Below, one piece after another: positions 7,041 through 16,263 of a DNA stretch of 64,000 bases. The notes under the pieces are model-generated. The model was not told the DNA's origin. It did no database searches and worked only from the letters and a program-made list of their open reading frames with translations. Both the position numbers and the translations under genes were made by a program. The stretch comes from Gordonia sputi NBRC 100414 (GTDB taxonomy: Bacteria > Actinomycetota > Actinomycetes > Mycobacteriales > Mycobacteriaceae). The stretch is taken from positions 1 to 64,000 of the forward strand of contig NZ_BAFC01000117.1 of NCBI RefSeq assembly GCF_000248055.1, in the 5' to 3' direction. Every line of letters starts with the position of its first letter. Position 1 is the stretch's first letter.

Positions 7041-9482
7041 CTGGATCACCACCGGGCCGACGCCGGGCACCTGGACTGTGGTCTGAGTCGGGCCCGGGCT
7101 GTCGCCGCTGTCGTTCTTTCTGCCGTTGCTGACGTAGATCGTGACGGTGCTGCCCGGCATCGCAGAGTCGGACGGCGCTGTGAACACCACTGTGCCCTGC
7201 TGCCTGCTGCTGTCGACCTCGAGCTGGTTGACCTTGAAGCCCGCTTCTTGCAGACGCGACGTCGCGTCGCTGGCAGGCAGTCCCGTGACCTGCGGTATTC
7301 GACCGCTGTTGTTGCCGTTCATGTAGCGCGGGTCGGCGGGCGGGAGGCTGACAGGACCGAACTTCGTCGCGATCGGGGTGAGCGCTGAATACCACGTCCG
7401 AGCGGGTTCCATGCCGCCGTAGATGTCGCCCTCGCCGCACAGTCGTGCGGGTCCGGAACACACACCCGACGGGTTGGGGCCGTCGGAGTACACGTAGGTG
7501 GCCGCGGCCATCTGGTTGGTGAATCCGACGAACGCCGCCGAGCGGTGCGCTTCCGTCGTACCGGTCTTGCCCGATACCGGAAGGTTCCAGCCCGCTGCGC
7601 CTGCTGCGCCCGCGGACGTGCCGCCGCCCCTGTCGTCCTGGCTCATCAGATTGGCCATCGTGTTGGCCATACCGGGTTCGACGACCCGCTCGCATGCGGG
7701 CGGATTGAACGCGACCGGAGTGGTCGCGGGCTTGCCGTCGGGGTCGAGGACCGGGTTGCCGTACTGGTCACGCTTGATCTTGCTGATCGACTTGACCGGG
7801 TTCGGCGGACACCACATGCCGCCGGAGCCGAGCGTCGCGGCCACGTTCGAGAGCTCGATGGCGTTGACCGGCCAGGGGCCGAGGGTGAACGAACCGAGAT
7901 TGCCGTCCTTGACGTACTGCGCGATGCTCTTGTCGCCGAAACCCGACGAGCCGGGCACCGTGTATGAACGCATGCCGAGGCGAACGGCCATATCGACCGC
8001 GGGCTTCACGCCGACCTGCTGCAACAACTTCACGAACGCCGTGTTGGGCGACTGCGCGAGCGCCTGCGTGATCGACATCGACGCCGGATACTTACCGTCG
8101 TTCTTGACGCAGTAATAGTTGACCGGGCAGCCGAAGGCACCGCCGCTGTCGCCCATGCCCTCAACCGCGATGCTGCCGGGAACGGGGATGTTGGAGTTTC
8201 CCGGCAACCCCTTCTCGAGGCCCGCGGCGACGGTGAAGATCTTGAAGACCGAGCCCGCGCCGTCGCCGACCAGCGAGAAGGGCTGTGGCTGCACGGTCTG
8301 CATTGCGTTGGCATTGAGTCCGTAGTTGCGGCTCGATGCCATCGACAGAACGTCGTGCGACTTGGTGCCCGGCCGGATCACGCTCATGACCGCGGCGACA
8401 CCGTCGGCGTCGGGGCTGACATTGGCCTGTGCGGACCGCACGCTGTTGCGCTGCACCTCGGGCTCGAGAGTGGTCTGGATGATGTAGCCGCCGCGGGTCA
8501 CAGACGATCGCGACATGCCGTTCTCGGCCAGGAACTGCAGTGCGTAGTCGCAGAAGAAGCCGTTGTTGTCGGCGCCGATGCAGCCCTGCACCGGCGTCCG
8601 CGGCTGGGGAAGGACTCCGAGTGGGGCCTTCTTGGCAGCTTCGAGCTCGACGCGTCGGTCGGGGAAGTTGGCGATCATCGTGTCGAGGACGGTGTTGCGT
8701 CGGACGGTCGCCGCTTCGGGATTGCTGTAGGGGTTGAGCGCGGAACTCGACTGCACCATGCCCGCGAGCAGCGCCGATTCGCCTACGGTCAGATCCTTGG
8801 CGCTCTTGCCGAAGTATGTCTGTGCCGCGGCCTCGATGCCGTAGGCGTTATTGCCGAAGGGCACGACATTGAGGTAGCGGGTGACGATCTGCTTCTTCGC
8901 CTCCTGCTTGGCCGCGGCGTCGTCGAGTCCCTTTCGTTTTGCCTCGTCGCGCAGCGACTGCTCCATCGTGAGCGCCATGCGCACCTCACGCAGCTTGCGG
9001 GCGGGGGTCGTCTCGATGGCGGCCTGGCGGTCGGCCTCGGTGCGGGCCAGCACGAGGAGTTGGTAGTTCTTGATGTACTGCTGATCGAGCGTCGACGCGC
9101 CCTGCTGGACCTCGCCCGACGACGAGTTCTTGAGGAAGGCGCGGATCGTGCCCTTCCAGTCGACGCCGTCGTGCTCGAGGAAGCGTCTGTCCTCGATCGA
9201 GATGATCGCGCGGATCATGTCGGGGGAGATGTCGTTGTATCCGACCTGGTACCTGTACTGATCGAAGAGTCGTGCGATGGGTGTCCCCGCCGCGTCGGTC
9301 ATCGTGGTGACCTCGGGCAGTGTTCCGCTGAGCAACTCCGACGAGACGTTCTCCACTGCCGACGCCGCGCGATTCGACGCGATACCCACGCCGCTGGCCA
9401 CGGGATAGAGCAATCCGGCTACGAGCACGCCGGCCAGCACGCATGCCCCTGCGAGCGACCACAGCTTCTTCGACTTCGGCAC
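7029..9482 (-). CDS. ponA2: bifunctional penicillin-binding protein, PonA2 type
   Basis: This class A PBP polymerises and cross-links peptidoglycan at the outer face of the membrane. It has 817 residues: a membrane anchor (about 7-30), a glycosyltransferase-51 domain with catalytic Glu97 in IISIEDRRF and the following QGASTLDQQ, and a transpeptidase domain with active-site SVFK, SPN and SGKTGTTEA. A C-terminal PASTA domain is seen (IPQVTGLPASDATSRL onward). The GTG at 9482 was chosen because the anchor begins there; the frame stays open to 9653 but without a ribosome site. It is divergent from the whiB4-like gene. In M. tuberculosis PonA2 supports acid and stress survival. Confidence 0.93.
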   Translation of the reverse strand: MPKSKKLWSLAGACVLAGVLVAGLLYPVASGVGIASNRAASAVENVSSELLSGTLPEVTTMTDAAGTPIARLFDQYRYQVGYNDISPDMIRAIISIEDRRFLEHDGVDWKGTIRAFLKNSSSGEVQQGASTLDQQYIKNYQLLVLARTEADRQAAIETTPARKLREVRMALTMEQSLRDEAKRKGLDDAAAKQEAKKQIVTRYLNVVPFGNNAYGIEAAAQTYFGKSAKDLTVGESALLAGMVQSSSALNPYSNPEAATVRRNTVLDTMIANFPDRRVELEAAKKAPLGVLPQPRTPVQGCIGADNNGFFCDYALQFLAENGMSRSSVTRGGYIIQTTLEPEVQRNSVRSAQANVSPDADGVAAVMSVIRPGTKSHDVLSMASSRNYGLNANAMQTVQPQPFSLVGDGAGSVFKIFTVAAGLEKGLPGNSNIPVPGSIAVEGMGDSGGAFGCPVNYYCVKNDGKYPASMSITQALAQSPNTAFVKLLQQVGVKPAVDMAVRLGMRSYTVPGSSGFGDKSIAQYVKDGNLGSFTLGPWPVNAIELSNVAATLGSGGMWCPPNPVKSISKIKRDQYGNPVLDPDGKPATTPVAFNPPACERVVEPGMANTMANLMSQDDRGGGTSAGAAGAAGWNLPVSGKTGTTEAHRSAAFVGFTNQMAAATYVYSDGPNPSGVCSGPARLCGEGDIYGGMEPARTWYSALTPIATKFGPVSLPPADPRYMNGNNSGRIPQVTGLPASDATSRLQEAGFKVNQLEVDSSRQQGTVVFTAPSDSAMPGSTVTIYVSNGRKNDSGDSPGPTQTTVQVPGVGPVVIQLPG

Positions 9483-9886
9483 TCGGACAGGATACGTGTG
9501 ATTTCTGAGACAACCGTTTGGCCCGCCGGTGAGGTGCCCGATGGTCTCAGATCGAACGCTCCGTCTGCATGAATCGACGCTCGGCGCCGATCCGACGGGG
9601 GTTTGTCGGGACGCTTTTGTCGGTTTCCCTGCGAGTTTGCACGGTTGTGCCATTTTTCTCCGGCTCAGGGGTTGCGGTCACATGCACAGATCCTTAGATT
9701 GAGTGCAGAATGTGACTCACATAACAACAGTGACGAGAAGTGGCACGAGCATCTCTGAATCGTTCGACCACCTCAGAAATCGGTGACGTGGTGTTGGAGG
9801 CGAGCATTCGCCGGCAACGACGCAGGGTCGTTGTGCCGGGCACGGGTCGCGCACAGCGCGCAACGACAAAAGACAGGGGTCGGCTC
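9483..9886. other. divergent promoter region ponA2 / whiB4-like
   Basis: These 404 bp carry no convincing gene. A Crp-like box lies at 9711-9726. The stretch 9690-9735 is the most AT-rich part and probably holds promoters. The whiB leader is long, about 160 bp from the box to the ATG. Confidence 0.55.
9711..9726 (+). promoter_or_regulatory. candidate Crp/GlxR box upstream of the whiB4-like gene
   Basis: TGTGACTCACATAACA matches the consensus TGTGA-N6-TCACA in 9 of 10 fixed positions. It overlaps a 13-bp perfect palindrome (ATGTGACTCACAT, 9710-9722). A Crp-family protein is encoded at 17209-17883. Confidence 0.45.
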
Positions 9887-10198
9887 ATGGCGACATCGGC
9901 GGTATCGACCAACGAAACTCGACTGACGTGGGTGGCACGGGCACGCTGCCGCGGTGAGGACCCCGACGAGCTCTTCGTTCGTGGAGCGGCTCAACGTAAG
10001 GCCGCAGTCATCTGCCGTCACTGCCCGGTGCAACTCGAATGTGGAGCCGACGCCCTCGACAACCGCGTCGAATTCGGTGTGTGGGGTGGCATGACCGAAC
10101 GTCAGCGTCGTGCGTTGTTGCGTCAGCATCCCGAGGTGACCTCGTGGGCAGAGTTCTTCGCGGCTCAGCGTCGACGCCGTGAGGTATCTGTCGGTTGA
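9887..10198 (+). CDS. whiB4: WhiB-family iron-sulfur regulator (WhiB4-like)
   Basis: This is a 103-residue WhiB protein, a redox-responsive [4Fe-4S] transcription factor. The four cluster cysteines are visible: Cys22 in ARCRG, then CRHC, then the Cys of QLEC. The GVWGG turn (GVWGGMTERQRRALL) and a basic C-terminal tail (AAQRRRREVS) follow. The ATG at 9887 has AGGGG upstream and removes an unlikely N-terminal extension. Being divergent to ponA2 and next to an alpha/beta hydrolase and ArsA-like ATPases matches whiB4 (Rv3681c) rather than other paralogues. The gene ends inside a 16-bp tandem duplication. Confidence 0.9.
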   Translation: MATSAVSTNETRLTWVARARCRGEDPDELFVRGAAQRKAAVICRHCPVQLECGADALDNRVEFGVWGGMTERQRRALLRQHPEVTSWAEFFAAQRRRREVSVG

Positions 10199-10221
10199 TT
10201 TCGCCGTCGGTTGATCCCGCC
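10190..10221. repeat. 16-bp tandem duplication across the whiB4 stop codon
   Basis: GTCGGTTGATTTCGCC (10190-10205) is followed directly by GTCGGTTGATCCCGCC (10206-10221). The TGA of whiB4 (10196-10198) lies in the first unit. Confidence 0.75.
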
Positions 10222-10227
10222 CCGGGT

Positions 10228-11040
10228 TCAACCCCAGGGTGAACGGGGAAACCCGTTGCGCAAGAACGAGATCAGCAACGCGTTGAGTGCGTCGGGTTGC
10301 TCCGCCGGCACCATGTGACTGCCCGGCAGTACCGCCAGACGCGCGTGCGGGAGCGCGGCCACGACCGCCGAACTGTGCTCGAGGGTGACCTCGTCGTGAT
10401 CGCCCTGCAGAACCATCGTCGGAGTCGTGATCGGCGCCAACGAATCCAGATCTATCTGCGGTTCAGTGGCGAACAGGTGCTTCATCTTTGCGTCGAACGT
10501 CGTGAAATGGTCGGCGCCATCGGGCGACAGTGCCGCGTACTGCGACCGCAGGCCCGCCATCGCACTCCCGGAATCGAGCAGTTCGGTCAACGCGCTGTCG
10601 GCAACCTTGCCGTCGTCGTTGTAGTACTGGCCGATCAACACCATGCGCGTGATCTTCTCGGCGCGCTCGCGCGCGGCCAGCACGGCCACAGCGGCACCGT
10701 CGCTCCAGCCGACGAGATGTGCCGGACCCTCGACGTGATTCTCGAGATACGCGATCGTGTCGTCGGCCATCGCCTGATATGTGATCGGGCCGTCGACGTC
10801 GGGCGTCCGCGCGTGCCCCCGACGTTCGGGGACGTGCACGCGGAATCCGGCCTCGACCAACACCGGCGCGGTGAGCGCCCACGACGTAGCCCCGCCGTAC
10901 CCGCCGTGCAGCAGGACGACGGGCGGTCCGCTCCCCGCGACCTCGTGCCATTCGCGATGGCCCGCGACGTCGACGTAGGACCCTTCGAATCCGCGGAGCG
11001 TCGGGGTCGGCTGCGTGCGTGCCCGCCGACGTTGCGCCAT
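10228..11040 (-). CDS. alpha/beta hydrolase
   Basis: The 270-residue cytosolic hydrolase has the full catalytic set: oxyanion region LLHGGYGGATSW, nucleophile elbow GWSDG (Ser), an acid in LQGDHDEVT and a late His in GSHMVPAEQ. The start ATG at 11040 lies 7 bp after the end of the ArsA-like gene at 11048, so it probably is the last gene of that minus-strand operon. The substrate is not predictable; esterase, lactonase and dehalogenase relatives all share this layout. Confidence 0.85.
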   Translation of the reverse strand: MAQRRRARTQPTPTLRGFEGSYVDVAGHREWHEVAGSGPPVVLLHGGYGGATSWALTAPVLVEAGFRVHVPERRGHARTPDVDGPITYQAMADDTIAYLENHVEGPAHLVGWSDGAAVAVLAARERAEKITRMVLIGQYYNDDGKVADSALTELLDSGSAMAGLRSQYAALSPDGADHFTTFDAKMKHLFATEPQIDLDSLAPITTPTMVLQGDHDEVTLEHSSAVVAALPHARLAVLPGSHMVPAEQPDALNALLISFLRNGFPRSPWG

Positions 11041-11047
11041 CAGATAC

Positions 11048-12157
11048 TCAGCCCCTGCCGGTGATCTCTTCCGCGACGGCGTGCAGGGCGTCGAGGTCGG
11101 CGACCTCGAACGGCAGCGACGGAACGCCGACGATCGGAACTGTCGGGTGCGACGCGGTAAACCGTTGCAGGAGATGCAGTTCGCGTTTGCCGGCTGCCGC
11201 GCGCGCGGCGTGCAGTCTCAGCACGCCTTCGGTGAGGTCGTCGGAAACTCTCTCCAGTGCGACGTGGGCGGCCTCTTCGGAGATGCTCGTCAGGTTGGGA
11301 TGTGTGCGGTTGAGGATCAAGCCCGCCAACGGCATCGACTCCTCGCTGAGTCGGTCGACGAAGAACGCCGCCTCGCGCAGGGCGTCGGGCTCGGCCGCCG
11401 CGACCACCGCAAACCGGGTGCCGGGTTGTTTGAGCAGCTCATAGGTGCGCAGTGCGCGCTCCTGGAATCCGCCGAACATCGAATCCAGCGATTGCACGAA
11501 TGTCGCGACGTCGCGCAGCATGTCGCCGCCGATGATCGTCGACACACCGCGCATCGCGAGGCTCATCGCGCCGGTGACCATGCGCCCGACGCCGCGCCCG
11601 CCGCCGACGAGCACCTTCATCAGGCGCCCCGACAAGAACGACCCGAGGCGTTGCGGGGCGTCGAGGAAGTCGAGTGCATTCCGCGACGGCGGGGTGTCGA
11701 CGACGATGAGGTCCCAGCGATCCTGCTCGAGCAGCTTGCCGAGCTTCTCCATCGCCATGTACTCCTGCGTGCCGGAGAACGACGACGCGACGGTCTGATA
11801 GAAGGAGTTCTCCATGATCGCCGCCGCGCGCTCGGGCGTCGAATGTTCGAGCACCATGTCGTCGAACGTGCGCCGCATGTCGAGCATCATCGCGTCGAGC
11901 GAGCCGGAACCGTCGGCGGTGAGCGGTGAGACGCTGACCGGCTGGGGGTCGTTGGTCAGCTCGGTCATGCCGAGCGACTGTGCGAGCCGTCGAGCGGGGT
12001 CGATGGTGAGAACCGCGACGTTGCGGCCGTGCTCCGCGGCGTAGACGGCCATCGCGGCGGCAGTCGTCGTCTTGCCGACACCGCCTGCGCCACAACAGAT
12101 TACGACGCGGGTTTCCGGATCGGTGAGGACCGAGCCCATCTTGAGGTCGAGCGGCAT
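11048..12157 (-). CDS. ArsA/GET3-like ATPase, second of a pair
   Basis: The 369-residue P-loop ATPase of the ArsA/GET3 (SIMIBI) class has Walker A at about 22-29 (GAGGVGKTT), a switch I region with [11 protein letters not shown], and switch [17 protein letters not shown]. It lies downstream of a paralogous ATPase with ATG and TGA overlapping by one base, so the two proteins are probably made in matched amounts. The equivalent mycobacterial pair (Rv3679/Rv3680, described as Bag ATPases) has been linked to detoxification and glycerol stress and is thought to act as a complex. No arsenite-type cysteine cluster is evident. Confidence 0.9.
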   Translation of the reverse strand: MPLDLKMGSVLTDPETRVVICCGAGGVGKTTTAAAMAVYAAEHGRNVAVLTIDPARRLAQSLGMTELTNDPQPVSVSPLTADGSGSLDAMMLDMRRTFDDMVLEHSTPERAAAIMENSFYQTVASSFSGTQEYMAMEKLGKLLEQDRWDLIVVDTPPSRNALDFLDAPQRLGSFLSGRLMKVLVGGGRGVGRMVTGAMSLAMRGVSTIIGGDMLRDVATFVQSLDSMFGGFQERALRTYELLKQPGTRFAVVAAAEPDALREAAFFVDRLSEESMPLAGLILNRTHPNLTSISEEAAHVALERVSDDLTEGVLRLHAARAAAGKRELHLLQRFTASHPTVPIVGVPSLPFEVADLDALHAVAEEITGRG

Positions 12158-13200
12158 CACGCACCGGCTTTCTGCAGCAGGTTGGCCAATTCGTAGAGCG
12201 AGCCGAGGTCGATGCCCTCGTTGAGCAGTGGTAGCTCGAGTGTCGGCACCTCGACCTCGTCGAGCTGGGCCTTGGCGACCTGCTGGGCCTGCAGGCGCGT
12301 CGCGTGCTCGATGCTCTCGGTGAGCAGACCCGCGAGGTCGGTCTCGGAGACCGGCATCTGTGCGTCGGCGAGACTCGACGCGATCCTTGGGGCGTCGATG
12401 ACTCCCTCGGCGATCGCGTCGATCTGGTCGGCGGGCAGGTAGACGGGGCTGACCTTGTTGATGATGAGCGTTCCGACGTTGACGTCCTTGGACCGCAGGT
12501 CGTCGACGGCCTCGACGGTTTCCTGGATGGGCATCGCCTCGAGGAGTGTCACCAGGTGGACGACGGTCTCGTCGGAGTGCAGCAGCCGGGCGACGCCGTC
12601 GCTCTGATTGCGGATCGGTCCGGTCTTCGCGAGATCGGCCATCGCGGTGGTGACGTCGAGGAAGTTGCCGATCCGGCCGGTCGGCGGGGCGTCGACGACC
12701 ACGGCGTCGTACACGCGGTTGCCCGCCTTGTCGGTGTGGATGATGCGCTCTTTGATCTTGCCGGTGAGCAGCACGTCGCGAAGGCCGGGCGCGACCGTCG
12801 TAACGAAATCGATTGCGCCGATGCGCTTCATCGCGCGCCCGGCGAACCCCAGGTTGTAGAACATGTCGAGGTATTCGAGCAGGGCGTGTTCGATGTCGAT
12901 GGCCAGCGCCCACACCTCGCCGCCCCCTTCGGCGGTGGCGATGCGGGTGTCGTTCGGCGGGAGGGGCGGGATGTCGAAGAGCTGCGCGATTCCCTGACGC
13001 CCCTCGCACTCGACGAGCAGCACCCGTTTACCGTCGGCGGCCAGCGCCAACGCCAGTGCTGCGGCGACGGTTGTCTTACCCGTCCCGCCCTTGCCGGAGA
13101 CGAAGTGCAGGCGGGCCCGCGAAGCGCTGTCGGGCCAGGTGTTCTCCGCTTCGTCGGCGGTGCCTGGCAGTGTCTGCCCGTCGGCTGTTTTGTCGGCCAC
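12157..13200 (-). CDS. ArsA/GET3-like ATPase, first of a pair
   Basis: The 347-residue ATPase has the deviant Walker [10 protein letters not shown] (about 36-44), the [13 protein letters not shown] switch region and [15 protein letters not shown] as switch II. The start GTG at 13200 follows an intergenic promoter region shared with the divergent DUF4177 gene. The stop overlaps the start of the second ATPase. The N-terminal 30 residues are acidic and probably disordered. It is expected to work with its partner, by analogy with the mycobacterial pair. Confidence 0.9.
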   Translation of the reverse strand: MADKTADGQTLPGTADEAENTWPDSASRARLHFVSGKGGTGKTTVAAALALALAADGKRVLLVECEGRQGIAQLFDIPPLPPNDTRIATAEGGGEVWALAIDIEHALLEYLDMFYNLGFAGRAMKRIGAIDFVTTVAPGLRDVLLTGKIKERIIHTDKAGNRVYDAVVVDAPPTGRIGNFLDVTTAMADLAKTGPIRNQSDGVARLLHSDETVVHLVTLLEAMPIQETVEAVDDLRSKDVNVGTLIINKVSPVYLPADQIDAIAEGVIDAPRIASSLADAQMPVSETDLAGLLTESIEHATRLQAQQVAKAQLDEVEVPTLELPLLNEGIDLGSLYELANLLQKAGA

Positions 13201-13243
13201 AGGTTCACCTTAGATGCTGGGTCTCTCGGGTTAGGGTGGGTCC

Positions 13244-13408
13244 ATGACTGAAGTGACCGCCTGGGAGTACGCGACGGTGCCGCTGCTGACGCACGCCACG
13301 AAACAGATCCTCGACACCTGGGGTGCCGACGGATGGGAACTGGTCAGCGTGCTGCCCGGCCCGACCGGCGAACAACACGTGGCATATCTCAAGCGACCCA
13401 AGGGCTGA
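13244..13408 (+). CDS. DUF4177-type small protein
   Basis: This short gene encodes 54 residues: it begins MTEVTAWEYATVPLL, contains the family-typical GADGWELVSVLP and ends VAYLKRPKG. It corresponds to the small gene Rv3678A in M. tuberculosis. It lies divergent to the ATPase pair and 10 bp before ridA, with GAGGAG overlapping its own end serving as the ridA ribosome site, so it likely shares a transcript with ridA. The function of the family is unknown. Confidence 0.85.
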   Translation: MTEVTAWEYATVPLLTHATKQILDTWGADGWELVSVLPGPTGEQHVAYLKRPKG

Positions 13409-13418
13409 GGAGCGATCC

Positions 13419-13895
13419 ATGAGCTGGAGTGAGCGACTTCCGCAGATCGGCATCACCCTGCCTCCGGCGGCCAAGCCGGTGGCCAACTACGTTCCGGCCG
13501 TGCGCATCGGTGACCTGGTCTACACGTCGGGGCAGTTGCCCTTCGTGTCGGGCAAACTCGAGTTTCGGGGCAAGGTCCACGAGGGTGCAGACGGCACCGT
13601 CACGCCGGAGCAGGCGGTCAGTGCTGCCAGGCAGTGCACACTCAATGCGCTGTCGGCGATCGACGCGCTCGTCGGACTCGACTCGATCACTCGCATCGTG
13701 AAGGTGACCGGATACGTCTCCTCCGGTCCGGGCTTCTCCGGCCAGCCGCAGGTGCTCAACGGGGCGTCGGATCTGCTCGCCGACATCTTCGGCGAAGCCG
13801 GCGTCCACGCGCGCTCGGCAGTCGGCGTCGCCGAACTCCCGCTGGCGTCGCCGGTCGAGGTCGAGCTGATCGTCGAGGTCACGCCCGAGTCGTGA
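13419..13895 (+). CDS. RidA family protein
   Basis: The 158-residue protein of the RidA/YjgF family (trimeric, cytosolic) belongs to a family in which many members hydrolyse reactive enamine/imine intermediates from PLP enzymes. Typical blocks are YVPAVRIGDLVYTSGQLPF, NALSAIDALVGLDSI and the C-terminal ARSAVGVAELPLASPVEVEL. The Arg in HARSAVGVAELP is at the substrate-binding position. The ATG at 13419 has GAGGAG 7 bases upstream. Longer forms like this (about 155 residues) are common in actinobacteria. Confidence 0.9.
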   Translation: MSWSERLPQIGITLPPAAKPVANYVPAVRIGDLVYTSGQLPFVSGKLEFRGKVHEGADGTVTPEQAVSAARQCTLNALSAIDALVGLDSITRIVKVTGYVSSGPGFSGQPQVLNGASDLLADIFGEAGVHARSAVGVAELPLASPVEVELIVEVTPES

Positions 13896-13908
13896 TGCCC
13901 ACCAACTG

Positions 13909-14691
13909 GTGAGTATCGACGTCGTAGTCCTCCTCGTCGCGGCCGTCGCCGCGGGTTGGGTCGACGCCGTCGTCGGCGGCGGCGGGCTGATCATGATTCC
14001 GGCGCTGCTGATCACCAACCCCGGTCTGGTTCCTGCGACGGCGCTGGGCACCAACAAGCTGATGGCGATCTTCGGGACGTCGTCTGCCGCGTGGCGTTAC
14101 TCGCGTCGGGTACCGATGGATGTTCGACGCCTCGCCCCGGTCTTCGCCTGTGCGGTCGTCTTCTCGGCGCTGGGTGCGCTCGTCGCGGGTCTGCTGCCCG
14201 CCGACGTGTTCACCCCGATCGTGCTGGTCTTGCTGGTCGCGGTGGGCCTGTTCGTCGCACTCAACCCGCGTTTCGGCTCCCACGACGTGACGGGAAAGTC
14301 GCGCCGGTCCATCATTCTCGGGTTGGTGATCTGCGGTGTCGTCATAGCCTTCTACGACGGCGTGCTCGGTCCCGGTACCGGCACGTTCCTGATCATCACG
14401 CTGACAGCGCTCGTCGGCACGAGCTTTCTGGAGAGCTCGGCGATGGCCAAGGTCATCAACACGGGAACCAACCTTGGTGCGCTCGCGGTGTTCGCGGCGC
14501 AGGGGCACGTGATGTGGCTCCTCGGACTGGCGCTGGCCGTCGGGAACATCGCAGGCGCCCAACTGGGATCGCATATGGCGCTGGGGCGAGGGAGCTCGTT
14601 CGTGCGGTGGGTGCTGCTCGTGGTGGTCGTCGTGATGGTCGCGAAGCTCGGCTTCGATATGGTCGGCACACCGGATCGAAGTCGGGGGTGA
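13909..14691 (+). CDS. TSUP (TauE/SafE) family membrane transporter
   Basis: The 260-residue polytopic protein has about eight hydrophobic helices. The duplicated TSUP signature is seen at the N-terminus (GWVDAVVGGGGLIMIPALL) and in the middle (AFYDGVLGPGTGTFLIITL). Members export or import sulfite, sulfoacetate or other small anions. The GTG start at 13909 lies 13 bp after ridA, so it is probably in the same operon. Another small gene follows 4 bp later. Confidence 0.88.
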   Translation: MSIDVVVLLVAAVAAGWVDAVVGGGGLIMIPALLITNPGLVPATALGTNKLMAIFGTSSAAWRYSRRVPMDVRRLAPVFACAVVFSALGALVAGLLPADVFTPIVLVLLVAVGLFVALNPRFGSHDVTGKSRRSIILGLVICGVVIAFYDGVLGPGTGTFLIITLTALVGTSFLESSAMAKVINTGTNLGALAVFAAQGHVMWLLGLALAVGNIAGAQLGSHMALGRGSSFVRWVLLVVVVVMVAKLGFDMVGTPDRSRG

Positions 14692-14695
14692 AGCC

Positions 14696-14905
14696 ATGGT
14701 CGGTGCGATCGGCATCGTGACGCTCGGTATCGGCGGTGGCGACTCGCTCGGTGAGGTCGAGTTGCGCATCGCCGGAGGCACCGAGCGGTACCTCGCGCAG
14801 GCGCGCGAGGCCATCGACGAGGGCGAGAACATCCTCGTGATCGGTGTGCTGCCCGGGCGCGTCGTCGACGTCGAACGGTGGATCGCCCCGCCCGACGGCG
14901 TGTAG
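14696..14905 (+). CDS. small NfeD-like beta-barrel protein
   Basis: The 69-residue protein has alternating short strands (GAIGIVTLGIGGGDSLGEVEL, ENILVIGVLPGRVVDVERW) like the soluble OB-fold domain at the end of NfeD proteins. NfeD proteins are commonly encoded next to SPFH/flotillin genes, and an SPFH gene follows here, which supports the call. There is no membrane segment. GGGGGTGAAG precedes the ATG at 14696. The assignment rests on fold resemblance and context only. Confidence 0.6.
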   Translation: MVGAIGIVTLGIGGGDSLGEVELRIAGGTERYLAQAREAIDEGENILVIGVLPGRVVDVERWIAPPDGV

Positions 14906-15057
14906 AGGCATCGCCGTCTTCAGGCGCTGCCGTATGCCGGGCCGCAATGTGATCCCGGGCTGCAGCGTGCGGGGCGTCGGACAAAAGGAACGACGCGGTG
15001 GATGGTCGCCGCGTCGGTTACGGCATGCTGTACCCGACCCAACGCAGAGGAGTGTTC

Positions 15058-16179
15058 ATGCTCGGCTACCACGTTCCCGAACCGGACGAGGCGATGTTGA
15101 TCTCGGGCAAGAAGTCCGGTGACGAAGGCGCGCCGTTCGTTGTCGTTGTCGGACACGGCAAATGGGTGATGCCCTTCTTCCGTAAGGTGCGCTACCTGTC
15201 AATGGCGTTGCACGAGGCGTCGATTCGCGAGGTGTGTGTGACGACGCAGGGCATTCAGTTGAATGTGCGCGCCGTGATCGCGCACAAGGTCGGCGGCGAC
15301 GTCGTGTCCATCGTGAACGCCGGTCAGCGTTTCATCTCGGAGCAGGAGGCCGAGATGAATCAGCTCACCGGACAAGTCTTTTCGGGCCACCTGCGTTCGA
15401 TCGTCGGCTCGATGACCGTCGAGCAGATCATCCGTGAGCGCGACACGCTCGCCCGGCAGGTGCTCGAGGCGTCGAAGCGCGAGATGGGCTCGATCGGTTT
15501 GGTCGTCGACTCCTTCCAGATCCAGTCGATCGACGACATGGACTCGGGGTACATCAACGCCCTCGCGGCACCGAACATCGCCAAGGTGCAGCGTGAGGCC
15601 GCCGTCGAGCGTGCCCGCGCCGATCAGGAGGCCGCCAAGGCGCAGCAGGAATCACTGCGCAACCAGGCCGACTACGAGCGTGAGACGTCGATCAAGCGCG
15701 CGCAGATCAAGTCGGAGACCGACAAGGCCAATGCCGAGGCGGCGCAGGCGGGTCCGCTCGCAGAGGCGCGCGTGAATCAAGAGATCATCCGCGAACAGTC
15801 GGTGTTGGCGCAGGCGCAAGCCGATCTCCGTGAGCAGCAACTGATCTCGGAGGTCGTGAAGCCTGCGGAGGCCGAGGCTCGACGCACCCAGATTCTCGCC
15901 GAGGCCGAGGCGAAGGCCGTCGAGATCTCCTCGGAGGCGGCGGCGAAGAACAACCGGATCGCACTCGACCAGCAATTGATCGAGCAGTTGCCCGACCTCG
16001 TCGCCGAGGTCGCCAAGGGGCTCGGCTCGGCCAACCTGACCGTGTACAACGGCGCCGAGGGGGTCAACGAGATCATGACCGGCGTGATCACCCAGGGCGC
16101 CGGGTTGCTGCGCAGCCTGCAGGACCAGCTGCAGGTGGGGCCGGCCGTCGAACAGAGTCAGAACGGTTCCGGCCAGTAG
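15058..16179 (+). CDS. SPFH/band-7 (flotillin-like) protein
   Basis: The 373-residue protein has an N-terminal SPFH domain (about 15-165) and a long, charged, Ala/Glu/Gln-rich coiled coil (about 190-310), followed by a C-terminal segment with QLPDLVAEVAKGLGSANLTVYNG. Flotillin-like proteins assemble into membrane-associated scaffolds. There is no obvious transmembrane helix, so attachment may be peripheral. AGAGGAG sits before the ATG at 15058; an upstream start at 14998 is in frame but less well placed. It is paired with the NfeD-like gene 152 bp upstream. Confidence 0.87.
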   Translation: MLGYHVPEPDEAMLISGKKSGDEGAPFVVVVGHGKWVMPFFRKVRYLSMALHEASIREVCVTTQGIQLNVRAVIAHKVGGDVVSIVNAGQRFISEQEAEMNQLTGQVFSGHLRSIVGSMTVEQIIRERDTLARQVLEASKREMGSIGLVVDSFQIQSIDDMDSGYINALAAPNIAKVQREAAVERARADQEAAKAQQESLRNQADYERETSIKRAQIKSETDKANAEAAQAGPLAEARVNQEIIREQSVLAQAQADLREQQLISEVVKPAEAEARRTQILAEAEAKAVEISSEAAAKNNRIALDQQLIEQLPDLVAEVAKGLGSANLTVYNGAEGVNEIMTGVITQGAGLLRSLQDQLQVGPAVEQSQNGSGQ

Positions 16180-16263
16180 CGGAAACTATGGGTTGGTGCG
16201 GCGTGAGTGAGCCGGGGGAGGGCTGTCGGGTTCGGTCGGTGTGAGCCGCATTACGCTGTGTGC

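Noticed and set aside
11048-13009. A single 653-codon frame covering one ArsA-like gene and part of the next
   Set aside because: The upstream two fifths are Arg-rich shadow sequence antisense in character. The real gene starts at the ATG at 12157 overlapping the stop of the other ATPase.
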